Source: Arthrobacter sp. B1I2 (GTDB lineage Bacteria > Actinomycetota > Actinomycetes > Actinomycetales > Micrococcaceae). From it: 64,000 bases of DNA. The translations under genes and the position numbers were made by a program. The stretch spans positions 1,488,001 to 1,552,000 of the forward strand of contig NZ_JAUSYC010000001.1 in the NCBI RefSeq assembly GCF_030816485.1, in the 5' to 3' direction. Below, piece after piece: positions 43,860-57,880 of the stretch; position 1 is the first letter of the stretch; each line of letters starts with the position of its first letter. The notes beneath the pieces are model-generated. The model searched no databases, had not been told where the DNA came from, and saw only the letters and a program-made list of their open reading frames with translations.

Positions 43860-45262
43860 TTGACGTCCTCACTGAGACGCCCGTCCAGGAACCACAGCGC
43901 ATCCGCGGTCTTGAGATGCCGTGGAACCGGGTGATGGGCAGCATCGAAGGACCTGCCAGCGCAGCCAAGGCCCTGGGCCCGTGGCATCCGCAGGAGTTCG
44001 TGGCCGAATGCGTCGAGACCGTTCCCGAAGCGGGCGGCATGATGACGTTCGTGTTCCGCCGCTGCGACGGCGCGCCCCTGGCGTTCCGCCCGGGCCAGTA
44101 CGTGAACATCGCCTTCCCCGTGAACGGCGACGACCAGGAACCGGTGGACCGCAGCTACTCGCTGTCCAGTTCGCCCACGCAACCGTGGACCTTCAGCGTC
44201 ACCGTCAAGCGCGACCCCGGCGGACTGGTTTCCCCGTGGGTGCACCAGAACGTCAGGCCCGGCACCGTCCTGGACATGCTGGGACCGGTGGGGGCATTCC
44301 ACCTGCCTGACGCCGACCGGCGCGCCCGGTACCTCTTCCTGGCTGCCGGCGCCGGCATCACCCCCATCATGTCGATGATGCGGACCATCCACTCCCTGGC
44401 GGGAACCGCCGATGTGGTGGTGCTTTACCACGGCGCGGAAGCCGGCGGCTTTGCCTTCCACCGGGAGTTGGCCTATATCGCTTCCGTGGACTCGCGGATC
44501 AAGGTCTTTTACGCCCTGGGCGACCGCGGCAGGCCCGAGGACTGGGAAGGCTTCAGCGGACGGCTGACCTCAGCCATGATCGATGAGGTGGCACCCGACG
44601 CCAATGGCCGGCAGGTCTACGCCTGCGGCCCTGAGGGTTACCTGAACAGTGCCACTGAGCTGCTCAGGAAAGTGGGCGTCGACGACACTTCAATCTACAT
44701 GGAGTTCTTCTCCGGCGACCGGCAGACCCTCCTCGAATACCAGGCCGAGCTCGCCCTGGCGGCGGACATCGCAGGGGAGATCGCCGAGGACATTGCCGAG
44801 TCCGCCGAGGACTACTTTGAAAGCCAGCCTGCGGCGTTCGGGATGTACGAGCCCGGCTACGACGAGGATGGAACCCTGCAGGCCACGGGACTCGCGCTGG
44901 AAGCAGTCGGCCCGGAAGCCCCTGCTGCCGCCGCCACTCCGGCTCCGGCCCCGGAGGCGCAGGCCCCCGACGCCTCAAGCTTCGACACCGTGGGAACCGG
45001 GAGCCTCACTCTGTCCTTCATGCGCACCGGGATCAATGTGCGGATCGACCCGGAGGAGCCCATCCTTGGGGTGGCGCAGCGTGCGGGTGTCCGGATCGGC
45101 GCCAACTGCAAGGAGGGCATGTGCGGCTCCTGCAAGGTGGTCAGGCTGTCCGGGGAGATCGACATGAACCACCAGGGTGGAATCCGGAAACGGGAGATTG
45201 ATGCCGGCAAGTTCCTTCCCTGCTGTTCCACGGCGCGTACCGACATGGTGATCGACGCCTAG
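43856..45262 (+). CDS. gbcB: Glycine betaine monooxygenase reductase with long Ala/Pro linker
   Basis: A 468-residue electron-transfer partner of GbcA. The FNR-type FAD site is VDRSYSLSSSP, the NAD site is GAGITPIMSMM, and a plant-type 2Fe-2S ferredoxin is at the C-terminus with CKEGMCGSC (Cys418, 423, 426) and a late CC. Between the reductase (ending near 288) and the ferredoxin (from about 382) is a linker of about 90 residues: an acidic helix (ALAADIAGEIAEDIAES), then an Ala/Pro/Glu-rich stretch. I recall Pseudomonas GbcB at about 370 residues without this linker, so the insertion is notable. Confidence 0.88.
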   Translation: MIDVLTETPVQEPQRIRGLEMPWNRVMGSIEGPASAAKALGPWHPQEFVAECVETVPEAGGMMTFVFRRCDGAPLAFRPGQYVNIAFPVNGDDQEPVDRSYSLSSSPTQPWTFSVTVKRDPGGLVSPWVHQNVRPGTVLDMLGPVGAFHLPDADRRARYLFLAAGAGITPIMSMMRTIHSLAGTADVVVLYHGAEAGGFAFHRELAYIASVDSRIKVFYALGDRGRPEDWEGFSGRLTSAMIDEVAPDANGRQVYACGPEGYLNSATELLRKVGVDDTSIYMEFFSGDRQTLLEYQAELALAADIAGEIAEDIAESAEDYFESQPAAFGMYEPGYDEDGTLQATGLALEAVGPEAPAAAATPAPAPEAQAPDASSFDTVGTGSLTLSFMRTGINVRIDPEEPILGVAQRAGVRIGANCKEGMCGSCKVVRLSGEIDMNHQGGIRKREIDAGKFLPCCSTARTDMVIDA

Positions 45263-45321
45263 CCACCCGTTCAAGCGGGGGGTGCACCCCATGATTCACG
45301 GCAAGTGAAAAGTAAGACCAC

Positions 45322-45358
45322 ACGGAAGGCCTGAGGCACCTAGCGCCAGGCCTTCCGT
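45322..45358 (+). terminator. Hairpin between gbcB and fdhA
   Basis: ACGGAAGGCCTG 45322-45333 pairs perfectly with CAGGCCTTCCGT 45347-45358. No T-run follows, so it may be a partial terminator or a processing site that lowers fdhA expression relative to gbcAB. Confidence 0.55.
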
Positions 45359-45391
45359 AGCAACCGAACGCCAACCATAGGAGCCATGCCC

Positions 45392-46606
45392 ATGTCAGGT
45401 AACAAAGCCGTTGCGTACAAGGAGCCCGGAGTCGTCGAGGTCATCGACACCCCCTATCCCTCGTTTGAACTGAAAGCCGGCCCCGGCGTCAATCCCGCTA
45501 ATGTCGGCCGGAAGGTCCCGCACGGCGTCATCCTGCGCACCGTGAGCACCAACATCTGCGGGTCCGACCAGCACATGGTCCGCGGCCGGACCACCGCCCC
45601 TGCCGGCCTCGTCCTGGGGCACGAGATCACCGGCGAAGTCATCGAGACCGGGCCCGACGTCGAGTTCATCAAGGTCGGGGACATCGTCTCGGTCCCCTTC
45701 AACATCTCCTGCGGGCGCTGCCGGAATTGCAAAGAGCGCAAGACCGGGATCTGCCTGAACGTGAACCCGGACCGTCCGGGCTCTGCCTACGGCTATGTCG
45801 ACATGGGCGGCTGGGTCGGTGGCCAGGCGGAGTACGTCCTGGTTCCGTACGCCGACTGGAACCTGCTGCGCTTCCCCGACCGGGACCAGGCACTGGAGAA
45901 GATCATGGACCTGACCATGCTCTCCGACATCCTGCCCACCGGTTTCCACGGTGCCGTGACGGCCGGCGTCGGCGTCGGGTCCACCGTGTACGTTGCCGGA
46001 GCCGGTCCCGTGGGCCTTGCCGCGGCCGCCAGCGCCCAGCTGCTGGGAGCCGCGGTGGTTATCGTGGGCGACCTGAACGAGGACCGCCTGGCACGGGCCC
46101 GGTCCTTTGGCTGTGAAACCGTCAATGTGGCCAACGGCGACCCCGCCGACCAGATCGAGCAGATCCTCGGCGTCCGGGAAGTCGACTCCGGCATCGATGC
46201 CGTCGGTTTCGAGGCCCGCGGACACGGCAACGGCGCCCAGGAAGCACCGGCCACGGTGCTTAACTCGCTGATGGACCTCACCACTGCGGGCGGCTCCGTG
46301 GGCATTCCCGGCCTCTACGTCACGGGCGACCCGGGAGCTGCGGACGAGGCCGCCAGGAAGGGAAGCCTGTCCCTGTCACTGGGGACCGGCTGGGCCAAGT
46401 CCCTGTCCTTCACCACGGGCCAGTGCCCGGTGATGAAGTACAACCGTCAGCTGATGATGGCGATTTTGCATGACAGGATCCAGATCGCCAAGGCGGTCAA
46501 CGCTACGGCCATTTCGCTGGACGATGCCCCGCGCGGGTACGCGGAGTTCGACGCCGGAGCTGCCACGAAGTATGTCCTGGACCCGAACGGCTACCTCAAC
46601 AACTGA
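45392..46606 (+). CDS. fdhA: Glutathione-independent formaldehyde dehydrogenase
   Basis: A zinc-dependent NAD enzyme that oxidises free formaldehyde, here the product of GbcAB. The 404-residue protein has SNICGSDQHMVRGR at the catalytic zinc, LGHEITGEVIETGPDV, the structural-zinc cysteines CGRCRNCKERKTGIC, the NAD motif VAGAGPVGLAAAASAQL, and the long loop GFEARGHGNGAQEAPAT characteristic of Pseudomonas putida-type FdhA. I use the second ATG at 45392 because AGGAG is 8 nt before it; the ATG at 45386 is only 2 nt from it. Terminators follow at 46641 and 46792. Confidence 0.92.
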   Translation: MSGNKAVAYKEPGVVEVIDTPYPSFELKAGPGVNPANVGRKVPHGVILRTVSTNICGSDQHMVRGRTTAPAGLVLGHEITGEVIETGPDVEFIKVGDIVSVPFNISCGRCRNCKERKTGICLNVNPDRPGSAYGYVDMGGWVGGQAEYVLVPYADWNLLRFPDRDQALEKIMDLTMLSDILPTGFHGAVTAGVGVGSTVYVAGAGPVGLAAAASAQLLGAAVVIVGDLNEDRLARARSFGCETVNVANGDPADQIEQILGVREVDSGIDAVGFEARGHGNGAQEAPATVLNSLMDLTTAGGSVGIPGLYVTGDPGAADEAARKGSLSLSLGTGWAKSLSFTTGQCPVMKYNRQLMMAILHDRIQIAKAVNATAISLDDAPRGYAEFDAGAATKYVLDPNGYLNN

Positions 46607-46640
46607 TGCCTGGTTCCCGTTTGTGAAGAACGGGAAGGAC

Positions 46641-46679
46641 CAATGGCGGCAGCCCGCTCAGTGCGGGGTGCCGCCATTG
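46641..46679 (+). terminator. Hairpin after fdhA
   Basis: CAATGGCGGCA 46641-46651 pairs perfectly with TGCCGCCATTG 46669-46679, 35 nt after the fdhA stop. The run after it is TCATG, so the T-tract is weak. Confidence 0.6.
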
Positions 46680-46791
46680 TCATGCCCGGGCCCGTAGGGC
46701 GGCTCGGAATGGGGGTGCCACACTCGCAGCCACGTGCCATCCCGTGGCACGGGGGGTGAAACAGTTCGCGCTCCGCGGGCGGGCAACAAAA

Positions 46792-46832
46792 AGGTGGTTG
46801 GGCCTGCCGGTCTCAAGCAGGCCCAACCACCT
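46792..46832. terminator. Bidirectional terminator, mainly for the DMGO paralogue
   Basis: A 15-bp perfect stem, 46792-46806 with 46818-46832 (arm AGGTGGTTGGGCCTG), loop of 11 nt. The AAAAA just before it gives a T-run on the minus strand after the hairpin, so it chiefly ends the minus-strand gene that stops at 46850. Confidence 0.85.
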
Positions 46833-46849
46833 GGCGTGGTTGGGGCAGA

Positions 46850-49576
<2,727 letters not shown>

Positions 49577-49610
49577 TTATCCGGCGGCGTGTGGCCGTGC
49601 AGTACCGGTG

Positions 49611-51023
49611 TCAGTGGGAGAAGTCTGCTGAGATCTCGGCGAGGGTGCGCCCCTTCGTCTCAGGCGCGAGCCATTGCGAGAGGACTGCGCCGAGTAATGC
49701 GACGGCGGCGGCTACCACCATGGTTGCGCCCATGCCGATGTTGGCGATCGCCCATGGCAGGGCGAAGGTGCCGAGTGCGGCTCCGATGCGGCTGAAGGAC
49801 GCGGCGAAGCCCATGCCGACGCCGCGCAGGTGGCCGGGGAATACCTCGGCCGGATAGACCTGGGTCATCGTGGTGTAGCCGGCATTGAAGTAGGAGAAGG
49901 CGAGAAACAGGACGAGCACGAGGATCGCTGGTGCGTTCCCCCATACTCCGATGACCAGAAGGATGCCCGCGCAGAGCCACTGCCCGGGCACGGTGAGGAT
50001 TCGGCGACCGAGCTTGTCAATCAGAAGTACGCTGGTGACAACGCCCGCGACCGCAAGTGCGGACAGGCCGACTCCACCGGCCCAGCCGCCGCCGAAGCCG
50101 AATTGGTTGAGCACCTCGTCGGCGAAGGTCGCGATCGCGAAGTACGGAGTGACCGCGCAGAACCAAAAACCTGCAGTGAAGATGGTGGCGCGCCAGTACT
50201 GCCTCGAGAACAGCATTCCGAAGGAGGCGTTCTTGATTTTGGTCCCACTCTCCGCGGCTTGGGCCTCCTGGATCATCCTGAGATCCATCTCTCCGGTGAT
50301 GCTGTCGTGCATCTGCGGCGATTCGATATATCGGTGTGCGATCGCGAGTGCTTCCTTGTGCCGTCCCTTCGTAATGAGCCAGCTCGGCGATTCGGGGAGG
50401 CCTATGCGGGCGAGGAACAGAACGAATGCCAGTATCGTGCTCGTGCCGAGTACTAGGCGCCATGGGGTGCCGACGTCCTGCAGGAGCGTGCCGATGATGA
50501 ATGCCATCATGAAACCGACGTACCAGGCGATCAGGGTCAGTCCGAGCAACCGCCCGCGGAGCTTGGGCGGGGAGAACTCTGACAGCAGTGGCCCACCGAT
50601 TGAGTACTCGCCGCCGATCGCGACGCCCATCATGAATCGGATGATGGCCAGCTGGATCACGGCGCCGTCTCCAGAGGTTACGAAGAATTGGGCTCCTGAG
50701 GCGACCAGGAACAGGCCCATGTCCACGAGGAACATTGGCTTGCGTCCGAACTTGTCAGTAGCCCAGCCGGCCAGCGGGGAGCCGATGAAGATGCCAGCCA
50801 GCGGGCCTGCAGCGATCATGCCCAGCGATAGTGCGTCGAGCTTGAGATCTGACCGCATGGATCCGGTGACGGGGCCGATGATTCCGAGGATGTAACCGTC
50901 GAGGAACATCCCGCCGATGAAGACCGCGACAAGCCGCACCATGAAGCGGCGTTTGAACCTGGAGCTGGTCTCTTTTGATATGGAGGTGTCGACGGAGGCC
51001 GTCGTCCTGGTCGGATTGATCAT
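49611..51023 (-). CDS. MFS metabolite transporter in the betaine cluster
   Basis: A 470-residue, 12-helix sugar-porter/AAHS-type MFS protein. The start is the ATG at 51023 (MINPTRTTASVDTS). Motifs: DGYILGIIGPVTGSM in helix 1, the loop GWATDKFGRKPMFLVDMG, GEYSIGGPLLSEFSPPKLRGRLLG in helix 4-5, and PESPSWLITKGRHKEAL before the central loop. It carries the same operator as gbcAB, so its substrate is probably a betaine-pathway compound, but this is inference. Two sampled 60-nt stretches count 55 and 60 percent GC, which looks low, and recent acquisition is possible. Confidence 0.82.
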   Translation of the reverse strand: MINPTRTTASVDTSISKETSSRFKRRFMVRLVAVFIGGMFLDGYILGIIGPVTGSMRSDLKLDALSLGMIAAGPLAGIFIGSPLAGWATDKFGRKPMFLVDMGLFLVASGAQFFVTSGDGAVIQLAIIRFMMGVAIGGEYSIGGPLLSEFSPPKLRGRLLGLTLIAWYVGFMMAFIIGTLLQDVGTPWRLVLGTSTILAFVLFLARIGLPESPSWLITKGRHKEALAIAHRYIESPQMHDSITGEMDLRMIQEAQAAESGTKIKNASFGMLFSRQYWRATIFTAGFWFCAVTPYFAIATFADEVLNQFGFGGGWAGGVGLSALAVAGVVTSVLLIDKLGRRILTVPGQWLCAGILLVIGVWGNAPAILVLVLFLAFSYFNAGYTTMTQVYPAEVFPGHLRGVGMGFAASFSRIGAALGTFALPWAIANIGMGATMVVAAAVALLGAVLSQWLAPETKGRTLAEISADFSH

Positions 51024-51351
51024 TGAAATTCGTTCCCTTCGGGCTTCAGCGCAAACCGCTGACGGCACCAGAGCGCCGTTTCTTAGACGCACAGATTGAT
51101 TTCGGCGGCGCCCCCAGGTTCCGGCACTCCGCGCTGCTTTGATCGATGGTGCTGCCACCTTTGATAGTCATAGACAGTTTCCTTTGGTGATCCAGGCTGC
51201 CGCAAGGATGCTGACAACGTTGTGCGGCCGATGCGCGAGCCAGAGCTCCACCATGGATCGGCCATCATGAATTAGTTCGTCTGTTTCCAAGGCCGCCACG
51301 GGTGGAGCCGGGTGACTGGAGGATATCCGCGCGAGCCGCGTTCCGCGATGA

Positions 51352-51407
51352 TCAACAACGTTCGCTTTCTGCAACAAGATGGTGCGCTAGCTCACACTCG
51401 ATGTCAA
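51352..51407 (-). promoter_or_regulatory. MFS carrier promoter with TGTTGC-N14-GTTGA operator
   Basis: On the minus strand TTGACA is at 51407-51402, TGTTGC at 51376-51371 and GTTGA at 51356-51352, again with a 14-nt spacer. The transcript would have a leader of about 330 nt to the ATG at 51023. I see no supported gene in 51024-51351. Confidence 0.7.
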
Positions 51408-51485
51408 GAGTGTGACCCTGAAAGGCAGAGTATGTAAGCGTTTTGCTCGTGATCCGCGGCATGCTGAGGGCCCTACCGATGCGGG

Positions 51486-51571
51486 GTCCCGTTTTCCGAA
51501 AACGGTGCTTCGATGGGGAATACCTCCCCAGGTCTTAGGCCCACCGAAGCACCTTTTACGGAAAACGGGAC
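51486..51571. repeat. 86-nt near-perfect hairpin, 32-bp arms
   Basis: Bases 51486-51517 and 51540-51571 form a 32-bp inverted repeat with three mismatches around a 22-nt loop. The outer 13 bp (GTCCCGTTTTCCG) are perfect. It lies 26 nt beyond the folD stop and about 80 nt from the divergently read MFS promoter. It may be a folD terminator, a processing site or a MITE-like remnant. Nothing else is seen between 51408 and 51596. Confidence 0.75.
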
Positions 51572-51596
51572 ACCCGTTGCTGGCGCTGTGCCTTTC

Positions 51597-52502
51597 CTAG
51601 CCCGCCGTTTCCAGGACCTGGGCCTCCACGGCTTCGGCCGGCAGTGGCAGGGAGGAAGATTGCCGGCGCGCGGCCTCCACGGTGTGCAGGAGCAGCAGCG
51701 CGGTGGTCACGGAGCCGACGCCGCCGGGAACAGGGGTGAGTCCCGCTGCGGTCCCCGTGACGCTGGCTTCGTCCACATCACCCACCAGCGAGCCGTCGGC
51801 AAGGACGTTCGTGCCGACGTCCACCACGACGGTCCGGGAGGAGACGTGGCTGCCCGTCAGCAGCCCGGCGCGGCCGGCGGCGACCACCACGACATCGGCG
51901 TCCTTCGTGTAGCGCTCCAGCGGGCCCGACCTGGAATGGCAAACCGTCACCGCGGCGTCTCGTGCCAGCAGGAGGAGCGACAGCGGCTTGCCCACAACGG
52001 CGGACCGGCCCACCACCACCACGCCCTTGCCCGCGACGGGAACCTGGTAGTGGTCCAGGATTTCGACGACGGAGCGGGCGGTGGCGGGAGCAAAGGCCGG
52101 CTGACCGACGGCCAAGCGTCCCAGGCTCAGCGGATTGGCGCCGTCAATGTCCTTTTCGGGGGCGATGAGGCCCACGAGGTTGTCGGTCCGGACACCCGCC
52201 GGCAGCGGGGTTTGCAGGATGATGCCGTTCACGGACGGTTCCTCGCTGAGGTCCCGCAGGACACTGGCCAGCACCGGTTCCGTTGCATCATGGCCCAGGT
52301 CGACGATTCGGCAGCCGACTCCGGCGCGCTCCGCTGCCCGCTCGATGGAACGGACGTACCAGCGCGTTGACTCATCGGCGGTCGCCATGACCACCGCCAC
52401 GACCGGGCGGACGCCGTCCAGTCCAAGCGACCGGACCTGGTCCTGGACCTCCTGTTGGAACAAACCGGCCAAAGGCTTTCCGGAAAGTACTGCGGTGTTC
52501 AA
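51597..52502 (-). CDS. folD: FolD-like methylene-THF dehydrogenase lacking the cyclohydrolase lysine
   Basis: FolD normally converts methylene-THF to methenyl-THF and then to 10-formyl-THF. The 301-residue protein keeps Tyr49 in STRWYVRSIERAAERAG, the substrate motif GIILQTPLPAGV, the NADP region VVVVGRSAVVGKPLSLLLL and the C-terminal GLTPVPGGVGSVTTALLL. At residue 53, where E. coli FolD has the catalytic Lys54 of the cyclohydrolase step, it has Ile. It overlaps fchA by 4 bp. The gene is probably a dehydrogenase only, with FchA doing the hydrolysis. The role of this lysine is known from E. coli and human enzymes; the loss here is my reading. Confidence 0.88.
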   Translation of the reverse strand: MNTAVLSGKPLAGLFQQEVQDQVRSLGLDGVRPVVAVVMATADESTRWYVRSIERAAERAGVGCRIVDLGHDATEPVLASVLRDLSEEPSVNGIILQTPLPAGVRTDNLVGLIAPEKDIDGANPLSLGRLAVGQPAFAPATARSVVEILDHYQVPVAGKGVVVVGRSAVVGKPLSLLLLARDAAVTVCHSRSGPLERYTKDADVVVVAAGRAGLLTGSHVSSRTVVVDVGTNVLADGSLVGDVDEASVTGTAAGLTPVPGGVGSVTTALLLLHTVEAARRQSSSLPLPAEAVEAQVLETAG

Positions 52503-53125
52503 CCCAGGATCCTTTCCCGAACGCGGGCGGAGAGGGCATCTGCTGCCAGGACGACCTTCTCCTCGATGCCGTCCGTCTGTTGGGCAAGCAGCGCGCGTGC
52601 CTCCGGATCCTTGACCGCCACGACGTTGATGTCGATGTTGACGCGCGCCGTGGTGGCAGCTGCGCGGGCGGCGTCAGCGGCCGCGGCAACGTCGCTGATG
52701 ACGTTGGCATTGGCGACGTCGAACAGTTCGCTGGCGAGGTCCACGATGCCACCCGACAGCTTGATCAGCCGGGCAGGGGTCTGCGCCGCCTGGATGAGCG
52801 CGGACTGGATCCCGGCCGCACGGGCGACCTTGAGTTCATCGGTGCCGGACGGGAGCTTGTAGGAGTCGATGACTGCCTGGAAGGCACGTTCGTCCTCGTC
52901 GGCCAGGCTCAGCGCCTCACCGACGAGGTCGTCGGCGGCCTGCGTGATGCGCTGGACCAGCGGTGCATGCTGTTCGTATTTGGCGCCGGTGGTGTAACGC
53001 GCCACCATGGCCACCAGGGCGGCACCTTGGGCGGCGTGCAGGGCCGCTGCAGCGCCACCGCCTGGCGTGGGCTGCTTCCCGGCCAGCCGGGTGAGGTAGC
53101 TGCTGACTGTCTCTGAACTGATCAT
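52499..53125 (-). CDS. fchA: Methenyl-THF cyclohydrolase (FchA), cyclodeaminase family
   Basis: A 208-residue all-helical protein of the formiminotransferase-cyclodeaminase C-terminal family. The start MISSETVSSYLTRLAGKQPTPGGGAAAALHAAQGAALVAM-type region contains the PTPGGGAA motif. FchA proteins hydrolyse methenyl-THF to 10-formyl-THF, as known from methylotrophs and Clostridium. It overlaps folD (ATGA) and follows the DMGO gene by 4 bp on the same strand, so it fits between FolD and PurU in the one-carbon route. Confidence 0.88.
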   Translation of the reverse strand: MISSETVSSYLTRLAGKQPTPGGGAAAALHAAQGAALVAMVARYTTGAKYEQHAPLVQRITQAADDLVGEALSLADEDERAFQAVIDSYKLPSGTDELKVARAAGIQSALIQAAQTPARLIKLSGGIVDLASELFDVANANVISDVAAAADAARAAATTARVNIDINVVAVKDPEARALLAQQTDGIEEKVVLAADALSARVRERILG

Positions 53126-53129
53126 GGTG

Positions 53130-56578
<3,449 letters not shown>

Positions 56579-56591
56579 ACCCTGCTCCTTC

Positions 56592-56665
56592 TAGATATAT
56601 TCAAAAGCGACAGACTGATATATTAGATTGGGTGCCAGCGTATACTGGTCCACAGGCGAGGTCAA
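56592..56665. promoter_or_regulatory. Divergent purU/gntR promoter region with two TGATATAT-type operators
   Basis: For purU (minus) TTGACC at 56665-56660 and TACGCT at 56642-56637 are separated by 17 nt. For the GntR gene (plus) TATACT at 56641-56646 is the -10. Operators are TAGATATATTC (56592-56602) in the purU leader and CTGATATATTAG (56615-56626), a near palindrome, downstream of the purU start and at the gntR -35. This placement suits repression of both directions. Confidence 0.7.
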
Positions 56666-56698
56666 TAGTTTTTTCTGGTTGGGAAGAAGGGGCTCAGC

Positions 56699-57379
56699 AT
56701 GGCATTCGAAGCTTTGGTGGTGGCGGACGTCGTGGGGAAGAAGTCCCTGGCTGACGTTGCCTACGAAAGCATCCGCGACTGGTTGCTGACCCTTGAAATC
56801 AAACCCGGAGAGCTGCTGAATGACGAACTCCTGGCCAAGAATCTAGGTGTGGGGCGCACTCCAGTGCGCGAAGCCCTGAAGCGGCTGGAACTGGACCGGC
56901 TGGTGAAGACCTATCCCCGCCGGGGCACCTTCGCTACCAGGGTGGACGTGACTGACCTTTCCTACATTTCGGAGATCCGCGCCCAGCTCGAGCCCCTCGC
57001 TGCGGCGCGTGCCGCACGGGTGGCTTCCCCTGCGGTCCGGGACGAGCTGCGTGCCACGCTCGAAAAGGTTGAGGCGTTCGACGTGTCCTCGGCGACCGTG
57101 ACGGAGACGCTGCAGCTGGATGCCCGGGTGCACCAGGGCATTTACGCCGCCGCCGCCAACCCGCACCTGGAAGACATCCTGATTCGCTATGACAACCTGG
57201 CAACGCGCATCTGGTGCATGGTCATTGACCGGCTGCCGGACCTGTCCCATCACGTTCGTGAACACCTCGATCTGCTCCGCGCCGTTATCGACGGGGATGA
57301 GGAGCGGGCTGCGGAGCTTGCCCGCGTCCACGTGAGCGGATTCGAAAGCGCGGTCCGGGAGGCGCTTTTCAAGGCCTAG
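56699..57379 (+). CDS. GntR-family (FCD) regulator of C1/betaine genes
   Basis: A 226-residue repressor-type protein. The winged HTH is at about residues 17-75 (SLADVAYESIRDWLLTLEIKPGELLNDELLAKNLGVGRTPVREALKRLE region). The FCD effector domain follows, with the metal/ligand residues in LDARVHQGIYAAAANPHL and HVREHLDLLRAVIDGDEERA. It is divergent from purU and precedes a small gene. TGATATAT sites lie on both sides of it and at the mscR promoter. The effector may be a folate or C1-related acid, which cannot be told. Confidence 0.87.
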   Translation: MAFEALVVADVVGKKSLADVAYESIRDWLLTLEIKPGELLNDELLAKNLGVGRTPVREALKRLELDRLVKTYPRRGTFATRVDVTDLSYISEIRAQLEPLAAARAARVASPAVRDELRATLEKVEAFDVSSATVTETLQLDARVHQGIYAAAANPHLEDILIRYDNLATRIWCMVIDRLPDLSHHVREHLDLLRAVIDGDEERAAELARVHVSGFESAVREALFKA

Positions 57380-57401
57380 TGCCTTTCGCCCCGGGCGCCT
57401 G

Positions 57402-57455
57402 TTGACACGGAGCGTCAAGTGGACCATACACTGAATTCAGATTGATATATCAATC
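57402..57455 (+). promoter_or_regulatory. Promoter with a perfect 16-bp palindrome before the small gene
   Basis: TTGACA (57402-57407), 17 nt, then CATACA (57425-57430). CTGAATTCAG (57431-57440) and GATTGATATATCAATC (57440-57455) are perfect palindromes straddling the expected transcription start, and AAATATCAG follows. The palindrome is the best copy of the TGATATAT operator. Confidence 0.75.
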
Positions 57456-57507
57456 AAATATCAGCGATGGACTCGAGCGGCGACGGCGCCGGCGATCGGA
57501 GTAACCA

Positions 57508-57786
57508 GTGAATTCCCAGGCAACCCTTGAAGCCCCACGTGATGCCACCGACCTTAACCGCGAACAAGATGGCCAGGGCGGCGCGTCGAAAAAGGTTCTC
57601 GGCCTCCGGGCCGACTGGGCGCGCCTGCCCGGCCGCAGCGTCGAAGTGTGGCTGCATGGGGAGCACGTAGCCAGCGGGGTGGTGGACCAGGCTGCGGAGG
57701 ACGGCTCGGTGCTCTGGATAGCCGCCGAGGGCATCAGCACCCGGCGCATCTTCGACAAGTCATCCGGCTACCAAATCTGGGTTTAG
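57508..57786 (+). CDS. Small conserved hypothetical protein, 92 aa
   Basis: A 92-residue protein from a GTG at 57508 behind GGAG. The first 30 residues are polar and likely disordered; the rest alternates as beta strands (SVEVWLHGEHVASGVVDQAAED, VLWIAAEGISTRRIF, YQIWV), perhaps a small barrel. I do not recognise a family. Its operator-bearing promoter is the strongest of the GntR-type sites, and it lies between the GntR and BCCT genes, so it probably belongs to the betaine/C1 system. Confidence 0.65.
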   Translation: MNSQATLEAPRDATDLNREQDGQGGASKKVLGLRADWARLPGRSVEVWLHGEHVASGVVDQAAEDGSVLWIAAEGISTRRIFDKSSGYQIWV

Positions 57787-57832
57787 CCCCCCGGCGCCCT
57801 GGGAGCTGGAGCTCTCAATGCAGGCAATAACC

Positions 57833-57867
57833 ATGGAGCCCCGGCGCTTCCCGCGCCGGGGCTCCAT
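57833..57867. terminator. Bidirectional terminator hairpin
   Basis: ATGGAGCCCCGGCGC 57833-57847 pairs perfectly with GCGCCGGGGCTCCAT 57853-57867 around TTCCC. It lies between the convergent stops of the small gene (57786) and BCCT (57881). No strong T-run is present. Confidence 0.7.
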
Positions 57868-57880
57868 CCATTCCATACTG

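Noticed and set aside
51083..51268. 61-codon minus-strand frame in the MFS leader
   Set aside because: Possible upstream peptide, but no SD and no conserved pattern; kept only as leader sequence.
51412..51600. 62-codon frame across the 86-nt hairpin
   Set aside because: It covers inverted-repeat DNA, has no RBS, and the peptide has no recognisable features.
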